Shown: piece by piece, positions 12,353 through 23,242 of the stretch
Layout: each line of letters opens with the position of its first letter
How positions within the stretch are numbered: the first letter of the stretch is position 1
NCBI GenBank assembly: GCA_002964805.2
Contig: PUDQ02000011.1
Coordinates: 62,001 to 126,000, forward strand
Direction of reading: 5' to 3'
From: Trametes villosa
Taxonomy: Eukaryota > Basidiomycota > Agaricomycetes > Polyporales > Polyporaceae
Length of the DNA stretch: 64,000 bases
Translations under genes and position numbers: made by a program
The notes under the pieces: model-generated
The model's database searches: none
Seen by the model: the letters and a program-made list of their open reading frames with translations, nothing else
Told to the model about the DNA's origin: nothing

Positions 12353-14206
12353 CTCAAAGGCCTATCGCCTGAGACCCGCACGACGTGAGCGAAACACTGA
12401 TGGCCCTGGTACCCCGTGAATGATACGCCCATCCCCAGAGAACTACTCACCTCTCCTCTCATGCGCCCAGGCTCTCGCCTAGATCAACGTCTTTGGGGTA
12501 CCCCTCCGCCCCGACGTCTCCATGCTAGCTTTCTGTGTAGCGTACGAATGGCGAACTATGCCATTCTCGTCATCCTACCAAACCCCGTGCGTGTGAGCTT
12601 TGCTAAAGGATTACAGTCACGCGGTTCCACGTCGCGAAACACGCGTCCGATCGCACATACCTGCACTACATTGCAGACACTCCTCGCTACGTCCCCGTCC
12701 GAGAGGTCTTCCATACTCGGTGATCCACTGATATCTATCTGAAGGTCTGTACCGTTCTCGTGAGTTAGAACTGCCATGCCCAGAATATTCATGCTTATTT
12801 ACCTTCCTCGCACTTTGGTAAACACCACTCTCCGTCGGCGACGCTTCCACACAGCGTTGTACTCCGTCGTACTCGGCCCGCGACGCTCCCCCTCCCCTAC
12901 CACAGCTACCCCGACCGTCCGTACACATGATCGTTCTCGGCGTGATGCGTGGAATGTCCCGCCATAGAAACGCCGGCGCTATAGAGCGTCCGGCTTCGAT
13001 GTCTACTTTCACGCTGCGTCCCCTGCATGCAGATTGTCTGCCGCTGCTGGCCGCCGCGTGCAGATCATGTCCCGTCTCCGACCGCCCCCTCTGGCCAAAA
13101 ACGACACCTAATTATAGTCAGATACGCTCGGAGACCCATCACCTCATTGTGTCGCCACTACCCACCTCGATCAATGCTGCCGGCGCTTGTTCGCGCTTGT
13201 TCTCGAGGATATCCGACAGCGCCGCCCTCACGTTCAGCACTGGTTCCGCCGCCGATACGCGGCCGTTATTGCTGGCGTGTTCGCTCCGCAATGCGGTCTG
13301 GGGGCTAATGTCAGCCAATAGAGCCGGCTATGAAGAACCCACCTAATCGCAAAGCACGCCTCACTCAGGCTCACCCCTGTTCGTGCGTTGCGTTCGCCTT
13401 GAACTTTCGGCGATACGACGGTAGCGCGGTGTCACCCGGGACCCATAGAGTGCGCGCGCTTGGAGTGCAACCGACGTCGTCGCTAGGAGCGCATATGCGC
13501 TCGGTCCCCATCGTGGAGGTCTGGAGAAGGCTATGTGCGTGGTTTCGAACGCTGCGCCCGTCCTTCACATAGCGGTAACCTTGCACATACGTTGAGCACC
13601 GTGTGAGACAGCGAATCGAAACGATAAGATACTGGACGCCGCATGCTCAAGGGTTCATTGCACGCTCTGCGAGCGCAAGTGTACGTCGGATAGCGTGCGT
13701 CGTACATGCGACCGCGACATCGCATGAGCGTACCCAGCGAGCTACATTTCGCACCCAACCGGGAGCACTCTTCGTACGCCGTGGGGTCAACTATACTCGG
13801 ACCTGCGCTAGCAAAGGTTCTCGTCAATGTCCCTCACACACGCTCAGGAGAACGCATAATTACCGTGCTCGCGCGCCCGACAAGGCAGCGCCGCGACCAT
13901 GCTCTGTACGGCCGTCCCTAAGACCTCGACTCTCCGTTGGGTTTGACCACGCTTTCACGAACACTACTCCGAGCACAAGGAGCCTCGACGGTACACAATT
14001 ATTGTCGCTACACGCGACATTTTTATACACCCGGCCACGATACGTTCAGGCGCTGCGTAACAGTGTACGTAACCTATCTACATGGATACGTCCGAGCATC
14101 CCGCGTCATGCCTAGAGCCCGTTCGATCAGTGTACGCCGCGGCGATCTCGCGGGTAGCGACGCACCTCGGGCACCACGCCCATTGGGGCTTCATTGGCAA
14201 GAGGAC
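12353..14206. other. KDZ interior, no supported gene
   Basis: Several ORFs of 60-170 codons overlap in different frames without consistent splicing or motifs. It could hold the 3' UTR of the minus-strand gene ending at 14207 or an eroded cargo gene. The 10712-12097 interval is likewise without a convincing gene. Confidence 0.4.
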
Positions 14207-16486
14207 TCACGGACGGGAGAGCCCTTCGAGCTCGCTGGCGAAATCACGGAGGGGTCGATCCATGTTCGTGCGGACGAGGAGCGTGTGCGTGCCCCCCGTG
14301 ATTTCCAGTGTGTCGCCGTACTTGGCAGGCGTCCAGACCGCCACCGCGGCATCCCAGATGTACACGGTGCCATCCTTAGGCTTCTGACCGAAGCCCGGGA
14401 TGCGCGCGAGCCGGAACTTCTTGTTCGGCGGAAGGTACAGCTCTACGGGGAACGGCAGCGGTCTCTGCAAGGCTGGCGTCAGCCATGCCTCGTCGTATCT
14501 GCCGCGCTCGCTTACCTCGTCCCAGACGACGAACGTTATGACATCGGGGCCACGCGTCCTTCTCAATATCGCCTTCTCGTCCCCCATGACGCGAGCGTCA
14601 TCTAGCAGGCGGGATTCTGCACGCCCGGGTCCCCCCGAATTGCTCACCGCGCTGATCGCGTTGAGTACCTTCGGGAGATCAACGCAATGGAACGCGTCTG
14701 TGACTCTGAGAACGACGGAGCGGAGGGACGTGTTCACGGGAACGCCATCATCGCCAACCGGAGTCCACGTGTCGCGCTCCATGTCCCAGAACTCGTACTC
14801 GCGAGGTTCGTCAAGTGCCGTCTCGCGACAGAATGAGAAATCCTCGGGATGCAGGCGCCCCAGGGTTCGCGTGCGCACGCGGAGCACCGTCGGGGTCGTG
14901 CCACTCTGAATGCAATTGTCAGCGCGCAGTCTCGCCGTCCGAGAGCGTGCACTTACTCGCGTCCATAGGAACAGGGCGGCGATAGGCTAAGGCTCGGCGT
15001 CAGCGTCCTGTATCCGTCCACGCCGAGATGAGCCTTACCGTGCTAGGATCAACGTCTCGCTCGGTCCAATCGTTTTTGAAGCCGAGCTTCATGTCCAAGA
15101 ACAGCTGCAGCGCTCCCGGTGAGCGCTGACACGGCGCCCGACGCACCGACGACTTACCGTGTAAACGCACTGTCTGTGAGTCATCTAGATCGCGTGTCAG
15201 CCAAGTCGTCGCAGCCACGCGGTGTTACTCACTTCGTCGTACTCGTGCGGCAAAAGTCTCCAAGCCTGCCTCATCTCGTACGTCGCGGAATCTTCCCCGC
15301 GGCACTGCGGGCCAACGTTTGCGTCCTCGTCGTTCTGCTGTCTCTGGCGCCTCATGTAGTTCAGGTCCTGAGTAGAGCAGAACAAGGTACTGTTCGGGTC
15401 GCGTTCAGCCCCCTCCCAATCCGGGAAGGGGTGGAAGGAGAGCATCTCCACGTCCGATGACTGCTCGTCGAAGTCGGAGTCGTCAGAGTCTTCGTCGTCG
15501 GGTGCGACCCGGACCGTCTTCGCTTTCTGCTTCTGCTTGCCCTTCGATGCGCCCGCGGGCGTCGGACCGTTACTCTATGGACAATATCGTCAGACATGGC
15601 GCTCGGGACAGAACAAGGACATACAGTGCACAGCAGCTCGCCCCCCTTGGACGCTGCCGCATCTTGGTCCTCGTCATCTTGCATCGCCCTCGCGATGGCC
15701 TCGTCGGTTCGGAAACGCGCCGTTCGAGCGTCCGCAGCTTGGGCGTTCGCGACTCGAGCGTCTGCGACTCGAGCGTCCGCGGCGCGCGCTGCCGCGGCGC
15801 GCGTGCGCGCCCTTGTGGCGCGCGTAGCAGCCTTGCGGGTCCGCGTAGATGAGCCCGACCCACGGCGGTTAGCGACGCTCTGCCAGGGAAGCGGTTAGGT
15901 ATATCACCAAACGATCGAAGACGGCTTACAGTGAACGGCTCTGCGGCGGAATCCTCACTGTCCTCGTCTTCCTCCGCCCCCTGCCTCTGCTCCATCGCGA
16001 CGCCCGCGTTGATCTGCTCTTGCCGGTACGCGGCGCGAGCGTCAGCGTCGAGTGTGGCTTCGTACTCCGCATCGCGCAATGCCTCTATCTCCATCAGCTG
16101 TTCGTCGGAGGGGCCATTTTGCTCGGGGATGCAGAAGTGCGATTTGCGCTTCTGCGGCTCCTGGCCCTCCTTGCCCTTCTCCGATGTCGACACTTCGTCG
16201 GGGCCTGCGATGCACTGCAAGGATGTCAGCGTCGCTCCCGGAGCAAGCTCAAGGGACTCACGTAGTAGCCCAAACACGCCGCGAAGCCGCGCTTGTACAA
16301 CGGCCGCCTTTTGACCTTCCGAGTGCAGCCTCGCTTCGGACAGGTATACAGCAGCGTCGATTTGGTCATGTACTTCCTGCATTTTTTCTTCAGCGCGTCG
16401 CTGTAGCGGAGCTTGTGTATGGGGTCGTCCGGATTTCTCGCAGCGGGGTTCTGGATCGCCCGGTACTTGGGAGGGACTCGGACCAT
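14207..16486 (-). CDS. KDZ cargo protein with two Trp modules, long paralogue (about 639 aa, 8 exons)
   Basis: Exons: 16486-16262, 16214-15930, 15879-15625, 15574-15233, 15173-15039, 14986-14957, 14905-14516, 14464-14207. All join in phase with GT/AG introns of 47-59 nt. The N-terminus is basic with a short Cys pair (TCPKRGCTRKVKRR), then an acidic, Glu-rich stretch, then an Ala/Arg/As(p/n) heptad-like tract (ADARVADARVANAQAADAR). The C-terminal 270 residues contain two copies of a module of the form vWT...P..Lrv followed by W-x6-7-W and a LLVR-type strand (EFWDMERDTW and YIWDAAVAVW). The gene at 17128-18205 shares this module pair and an intron position. Function unknown. A donor-like GTGAGT overlaps the stop at 14207, so a further exon cannot be excluded. 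Confidence 0.6.
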
Positions 16487-17127
16487 GGCGGCGGTCGAGT
16501 AGCGCAATGGCGCTGAGGCGCGGAGGAGGGAGAAAGAGATCCACGCTCGCCCCCGGCGAGGTTTATATGGCAGCCAGGAAATCCGAGAAATCCAAAGCGC
16601 GGCGGAATTATCGCAATTCTTTGCGAGCGGAGTTCGACCTTGGAGGATGCGACCGTCCCAAAACGGGAGGCACACTGCCTCGGCCAGACGTCAGCCTCAG
16701 CTGTTGTTCCACCAAGGCGTGCCTCCGTCGGGAGTGCCATTTCATTCGGGCGCCGATCGCATCGACACCACGGTCCATTTACAAACTCGATCCCGCCCCG
16801 ATCGACCTGCCCGCCCTGCGTCGGCTTGCGGATGTGCGTGTCCGTCGCACTTGCGTCTGGACCATGCGCGCGCTGTCCGCAAGTACTACCGGCGCGGTGG
16901 TCTCCCGCCTGGGGTCATCATTGCCACACGCCTAGCCCGCCGCACAACACCCTGCCCCGCGCCGCCGTCTCCGCTCAAAGTTCGCGTGCTCGACGCGTTC
17001 CCAGCCCGGTTGCCCCTACGCGAAGCAGCTGCGGAGGCAGGTGTTTCGCCTTCGTCATCCGCGCTGCTCCCGCGCGCAGCAGGACTCTCCGGGGGTCGTT
17101 GCTCGGCCTCCCGTGATGCGGTCGACT

Positions 17128-18205
17128 TCAAACGCTGCTGAACGTGAGCTGGGCGTGATACCCCAAACGACCCGCGACCACGCGCACCTCCTGTTCGATT
17201 GCCCATTCTGCACAGGCCACGTCGGCCCCGTACCTCGGCTGCAACCCGGGCTGGCACGCGTGATTAGCGTAGGGCATAAGCTGCGCCGCCGTGGCGGACT
17301 CACCTCCGGCTTCGTGAGGCTCTGTACATGCGCCCGTGTTCAACGAGATGGAGCTGCGAGGAAGGGAGAGACTCGCCCGTACCTGTGCAGCTTCAAAGGC
17401 GCGGCGAGCGCGCTCTATCCTTGTGATGGCTTCCCCGAGACCCGTCGTGTGATCGACGCAGGTGCCTTTGACAAGCAGCGTGCGGTCCGCGGGATGCAGT
17501 TCGAACTGGAAGTCCGCGCCGCGAAGCTTCCAATTCGTCTCATACCAAGTCCACGCCTGGAACTGAGCCTCGTGGCTAAGGAGCGGGAGATAATTCAGGG
17601 TGTTCAACACTCGAATGGGTTCGTGATCCTTGAGCTTGATGGACTCGGCGCCGTCAACGAGCAGTCGGAATACGCGGGGCTGCTTTCCGTTCTAGGAGGC
17701 GAGTCAGCGAAGCTCGATGCACCGCAGAGAGCGCCCACCTTGGTCCAGATGACGACATACGCTGCACCGGTGGGATCGGGGAAGTCGCGCGGGAAGTCTG
17801 GTGGGAGAGAGTCGCCGTACTGTTTGCTGAGCGGCTCAGTGGCCATTTGCAGCTCAGGCCCGAAGTTCAGACAGCGTCCGATTAGTCCTACGCGAGCTAG
17901 CACGACCGTGTGCCCATCTTCAACGGGTATTTTCCCGCAGTCGAGCTCGATCCATCCCTGCCATCTGCCCGCCTCAAACGACCATACATCGCAGACGAAC
18001 ACCCAGTCGCTCCGGCTGAACTGAGTCGCCCAGTCGAGGTTGACAAACTGCCCTTGTTTGGCGATCCTGACGGGGACCATCTTCATCAGCGGCGGCTTGT
18101 CATCCTGGTGTTCACATCAGCCGACATTGATGCTTGTGCGCGCGTATGGCTTACCTTGGTCCATAGAACAAGGCGCACAGTCGCGCTGGTATTCGCGCTC
18201 GACAT
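17128..18205 (-). CDS. KDZ cargo protein with two Trp modules, short paralogue (288 aa, 5 exons)
   Basis: Exons: 18205-18155, 18104-17739, 17691-17383, 17321-17304 (18 nt) and 17250-17128, all phase 0, with introns of 47-61 nt. The product starts MSSANTSATVRLVLWTK. Exon 1 ends at the same point of the LWTK motif as exon 14986-14957 of the neighbouring gene (ALFLWTR), which supports common descent. Two modules are visible: one around DVWSFEAGRWQGW, ending in a VVLARV strand, and one around FQAWTWYETNWKL, ending in TLLVKG. The N-terminal extension of the longer paralogue is missing here. The 18-nt exon is the least certain part. Function unknown; it sits in a co-oriented run of four cargo genes. 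Confidence 0.6.
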
Positions 18206-18467
18206 AGCAGGATGCAAGACGTCTGCGCGCGAATGGGGAGGCGGGGCGCGGACCTGCGCGACTGGCTGCCGTGTCGAGATTCAGATTCAGTGATCGATCG
18301 ATCGGGCCATGCGTCGACCTGAGGGTACGGAAACGTCTGACCTCAGGCACCCGATTACTCGGTTCCTGACAGTCCCTGCGACCCACCAGTCCGCTTCGCA
18401 CGACGCCCTATGCGTTCATTGCATCCCCGCCTGCGCCTCCGTACACGGCGCTGTACATACATTCTGT

Positions 18468-20324
18468 CTACTGCCTGCGCTGCCTTTTGGCCCGTCCGCC
18501 GCCCCCCTGCGCCGCGCGCTTTTTGTTGGACGTGGCCTTCTTCTTCGACGCCGTGTCCCCCGCGGACGCCGTGTTCGTCGCGGTTAAGACGGTGAGCCTG
18601 TGCCGGTATTAGCGGACTCGTTAGAGAATAGACAACAGCGTACCCGTCGTTGTTCTTGTACCGGTCTTTGACCCGCCGCTCGCGAGGCGCACGCGAGAGA
18701 GTCAGCGTCTCGGACGCCGGATCGGGTACCGGCATCATGATGCCGGCAGTCTCCTTCTTCTTCTTCGGAGCTTTGGAGGGACGCCCCCGACGCACGGCAG
18801 GGAGTTCTTCGTCCTCAGAATCTGAAGGAGCAGCATCGCCTGGGCCTGAAGCTTCTGCAAGTTGTCAGACAGACCACGCATCAACGCTCGAAGTCGACTG
18901 CTTACCGGGCTCGTCTTGGATGATCGTAAACGACGGGCGCGGCACTACCACAGCTCCATGCCCAGAGCGCGGAGTAGCCCTGGGCGTTGACGTTGCGGTG
19001 GGGATGCGCGAAGGCGTCGTCGGCGTGCTGGGTTGTTGTGCGGGGCGTTCTTCGGAGGTGGCCCGTCCCGTGGGGCGGACAGCTGAGCCCAACGAGGTCG
19101 CCGCGGGGGCGGACGGAGCGTCCCGCATCTCTGTGAGATAGTTGAGTATCGACGCAACGGTGGACCCGATCGTACTCACCGTCGAGCAACTGCTCGGCGT
19201 CGAGGACGAACTGCGTCACTTCGCCCGGTTCTGTGTCTGTCGGGCAGTCAGCGCGAGCTAGGACAGAGTGCACGCATGCGTACCGGCGCGACAATGCTCG
19301 AGCCATAAACCGACTACGCCCTCGAACTCTTGCGGGGTCCACTTGCCGAGCTGACGGAGAGCGTCGAGTAGCAATTGATCTTCACGCGTCTTGCCACGCT
19401 CGGAACTGTAACCCATTAGGCGCGGACACACCCACGATCAGCGCTACTCACATGTAATGTACTGGATCGCCGTTCATTCCGGGTCCCCCGACAACGATGG
19501 CGCCAGCCCAGCCAAGCTGGTCGTGCAAGACGTCGAGCATGCGGTCCAGCCAGTTGGCCACGTCGTCGGCGGACCTAGGGGGGAACGTGAGCGACAAGCG
19601 CTGCGCGAAACCTCGTGGACCTACAAGTGCAGAGCCGCGTCAGGCCCAGATACCTGGGTCGACACTTCGCGAACCAGCTGCTCGTTCAACTCTTCCGCCT
19701 GAGCCTCGTACTCGGCCATCTCGTCCGGGGTGAGGTCGGCGTACTGGTCCATGCAGTCCTTCCGGAACTTCGCCAGGAAAAACCGGCCTTCAGTGACGGC
19801 GGGGCGTTCGGCATCCTTCATGAACATCTCCAGTCCGCTGCGCTTACGAGGGGCGCGGGGGCGCGGCACGGGGATGATAGCGACCTCCTGCACGGGGGGC
19901 GGCGTGCTCGCCTTCGCCTCCTTCGCAGCGCTGCGCTTGGAGGCCGTGTTGTGCTGGTAGTTGACCCATTTATACATGCGCTACACCACTATGAGCAACG
20001 CTAACTCAATCGGGGACCCACACTCACCGCAGGAAGCTCCGCCAAACGAGCTTTGAACTGCTGCCGAGTCTCCCGGGGGATGCGGTTCGCCTGCTCCTTC
20101 TGCTCCTTAGTCTTGTTACGCAAGCGTTTCTTGAACTGCTCCTCCGTTTCGCCAGGGTAAGGCTTTTTGCAATGAGCCCTGAACAGGGGGCAGAGCGCGT
20201 TCGCTATCGGTTGAAGCGGGCTGTCCTTTCCAGTACGCTGGATGATGCGCTGAATCTCCGGCAGCTTCCACTGCTTGCGAAGGAACTTCACCTCCTCATC
20301 CGTGAAGAGCCATTTCTCCTTCAT
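18468..20324 (-). CDS. KDZ cargo protein, agaricomycete family with AT-hook (512 aa, 8 exons)
   Basis: Exons: 20324-20028, 19980-19654, 19600-19452, 19405-19284, 19257-19180, 19130-18906, 18854-18644, 18597-18468. The total is 513 codons including stop, with every phase consistent. The product starts MKEKWLFTDEEVKFL, a helical, basic N-terminal domain (to about residue 99). Next comes a segment with KRSGLEMFMKDAERP and FRKDCMDQY, loosely like an HMG-type helix bundle, then a strand-rich stretch (WAGAIVVGGPG). A Pro/Thr linker precedes an AT-hook-like RRGRPSKAPKKKK, and the tail is strongly basic. I recall many uncharacterised agaricomycete proteins of this plan, often beside homologues of the next gene; that is recollection, not a search. 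A DNA-binding role is plausible. Confidence 0.65.
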
Positions 20325-20625
20325 GGCCGGCGGAGAGAGACGCACAATCCGCGTGGGCAGAGTCTGAGAGGAGAAGTCAAGACGCAGGCGACACTGAGGG
20401 CGGGATCTGAGACGCACTTCGAAGTCCACCTGAGAGGCTGTGGGTCTGGGGCCAATGGGAGCCCGTGCTGGTTTCTGTCGTGCGCAGCTCCAGGCCTTGG
20501 GCGGGGTCAGCCTATCTGGGGTCTTCTCAGCTATACTTTACCCTGTGGCCGCACAGGTACGCCGGCGCAGAATCGTTCTTGCAAAACCGATCGTCAGCGT
20601 ATACGAAATTACAGGTTAACGTACT

Positions 20626-23242
20626 CTACAGCGCGGGCCTGAAACAGATTGACGGCATACGGATGGGGGGCGTGGGCAAGCGGTGGAAGCGAGCGACAAA
20701 AGAACGTATGTAAAAGTCCACGGCCTGGCGCTGGACGAACTCGAACACCTCGGGAGTACAGCAGTCCTCCTGCACGTCGACGTCCACGAAAACGTCGGGC
20801 GCATCAGGCCAGCGAGTCATCACCTCGAGGAAACGGGAGAGGTACCGCCGATGCTCGCGCCAAGTGGCTTCTGGGGGACTCGACCAGCAGAACGGGACCT
20901 CGGAAACGTCGAGGGGCGGAATGACGCTCACGACAGATGACTCCGGGCCCCAAATGCCGGATACGAAACCCTCCCGCTGCCACCGGTGCATTTCCGTCCA
21001 GTCGGGACGATGGACGAGCGCGGTATCGAGCGCCATGAACTCGCACCGGAAATTGACTTCGTGCGCCTCCCACAGCAGCCGCACGCGCACGCTGGGAACG
21101 GTCGCAGCGGTGAGCGCGGAAATCGGGAGTGCGTCTAGCTCCGGAGTAAGGTCTGGGCGATAGGACGGGAGAAGGGCCGTCCGTCCGAGGAGACGGCTGA
21201 TCCCATTGCGCTCGTCTTGCCGTTTCTGGGCACGGCGGACATCGGCCTCGGTCTTCCCACCGGCGCGATGTGCGTGGATCTCGTAATCACCCCAAAGCGC
21301 GGCCCGCCACTCTGCGATTGTCAGCGGCTGACTCGACAGCGACGGATCGAAAAGCCGGGCGCGGCAGAAGTGGCGAATGCGGACGAGGTTGTGGAGGTAT
21401 TGGTGGACCTTTTCGTCCTTGCGCGCGAGTTCTGGGTGTTCGCACGGTTCTGGCAGCGTCGCAAGTGATGAGACCGTGTCGAGGAGAAAGGGAGGGGGGT
21501 AGAAGTACACCACCGAGGCAGGGGGCTGCGGCAAGGGGGAGGCTTCAACCAGAGCGCCGCGCCAGACCTCCGGAACCGAATAGAAGGGGGACGAAACGAA
21601 GGAGCGGGACGGATGGGCCACGATCGCGTCGCGTCGATCGCCTGCGCCCTCGACTGGAGCAGACCGCCTGCCAGCCGCCGAAATTCCTGCCGCATTCGAC
21701 GGGCTCCCGGCGTTGGGAGAGACTGTCGGGCCGCCCGCGCCCAGCTTCGTCGCCCGCGCCTTCCTCTTCTTGCTCTTCTTTGTCGGCACCCCGGCCACCC
21801 CTGCAGCCGCGCTCGGTAGCTCCAGGTGTTTGCTGTGCATGGCAGTGGGATCCATGCGAGGCCGCTTGCTTGCCGGCTGTCCCTCGCCCGCACTCCCCGA
21901 ATCCGTGGATAGTCCTGGAAGCCTCGACCCGCAGACCTGCCGGGACACCGCCATCGCCATCGTGCTCAGCCAGTTGCTGGTGAGGTTGAGAACGCCAGCC
22001 ACCACTCGAGTGTCGTGGAAGATCGGAGGCTGGGAGGGCCGCAGCGGTTGGATCGCGGGCTCGACCTCGACGATTCTCCAGATCTTCACCTGGTGAGTCA
22101 ACGGTTGCAGGAACCAAGTGGGGAGCCCAACTCGCACGCAGGTCTGGGCGTCCGTCGCCTCTCTGACGAACGTACCGAGGACAGGGAGGACGGGGAGGGA
22201 GTGATCCGTGTCACGCGTGAGGCGGGGCTGGACGAACGAGAGGTACGTAAACATCCCTTCCAACTCCAGGCAGAGGCGTTGTACGTGTGCCGCGACGGCG
22301 ATAGCGACGCCGGGGCTGGATGGGACATGCGTCATCCTGTCGACAACCTGACGGAGTAGCAGGCGGAGGAGGCGGGCGTGGGCGCGGACGTTGCCGTTGC
22401 CTACGCTGCACGACTCGGTTTTCGCGTCCACAGCGGCGGCGAGCTTGGCTAGTGCCTTCCTTGTATCCTCTTTCACATACCCTAGGCCTTTCACGCCCGT
22501 TTCGGGGTCGTCTTTCCAGTGGGTGGCCGGCAGAAGGTCCTCGAACAGAACCGCAAGTGAGTCGTCTTCAGGATCGCGGCGGGGGATGCAAGCGACGTGC
22601 ATCATCTCCGGAAGGAGAACCTGGGGGTGGCGGGAGTAGTCGTGCACGCCCCAGCGGCCGTTCGAGAACGTCTGCACGATCGTCCGCTCCACAGGATATT
22701 GCGGTACGTAATCCATGTTGGGCGTGGTGATCACCATCGTCGTGAACAGGTCACGAGCGGCCACTTTGCCTTCGAAAGGCGGGCAAACCGGCGGCACTGA
22801 AGGCACGTCAGTCGAGGTTCAAATCGGTGAGCTCTGCCGTCTCACCAGGGCCGTATCTGTTGACGCGGAACGTAGGAGGCGCGATGGGCTTAGGCGGGGC
22901 CTTAGGGGCTTCCGCGACGGAGCCTCCTGGCCCGGGAGGCAGATCGTTGGGCGCCGGTGCGTTCTCGCGAGCGTGCGTCCTAACAGGACTCGTGATCAGG
23001 CGTCGCCGGATGGGCAAGTCCGTGTGCTGCTGGGAGGTCGTTGCGGTTGGTTCCGGCCCGGGGGGAGGGCTAAACACCACGTTAGCGACGCGGGTAGCGG
23101 AGGGAAAATCATCGTACCTGGTGATTCCAGCGGCTGGTCCCGTCGTCGGTGCTGGAGAGGGCGAACGCGGGCGCACGATGCGCTTGAACTTCATGCCAGC
23201 GTACTTGCCAGGTGCGCGGCGCGGCGCGTCGTCGGGAGTCAT
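20626..23242 (-). CDS. KDZ cargo protein, large agaricomycete family (855 aa, 2 exons)
   Basis: Exon 1 is 23242-22846 and exon 2 is 22796-20626. The 49-nt intron (donor GTGAGA, acceptor TTCAG) joins in phase, so what looks like two ORFs is one gene. The first 130 residues are disordered and Pro-rich, with a YDDFPSATRVANVVF motif. The middle has HVQRLCLELEGMF, a predicted helical core, and a basic linker (KKSKKRKAR). The C-terminal third holds ALWGDYEIHAH, WEAHEVNFRCEFMALD and VDFYIRSFVARF, features I associate with a very large uncharacterised agaricomycete family whose members usually adjoin proteins like the one at 18468-20324. Function unknown. The ORF is intact, in contrast to the broken transposase of the same element. 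Confidence 0.65.

Noticed and set aside
15126..15170. 12-nt microexon in the cargo gene
   Set aside because: It would need a 32-nt intron; using acceptor TCACAG at 15174 gives a normal 59-nt intron and keeps phase.
15570..16544. Single minus-strand ORF of 324 codons
   Set aside because: It reads through introns of the cargo gene; the spliced model uses consistent GT/AG sites and leaves this frame at exon junctions.
22808..23240. Separate 144-codon gene upstream of the 855-aa cargo gene
   Set aside because: A 49-nt intron with good splice signals joins it in phase to the next exon, and its TGA lies inside that intron.
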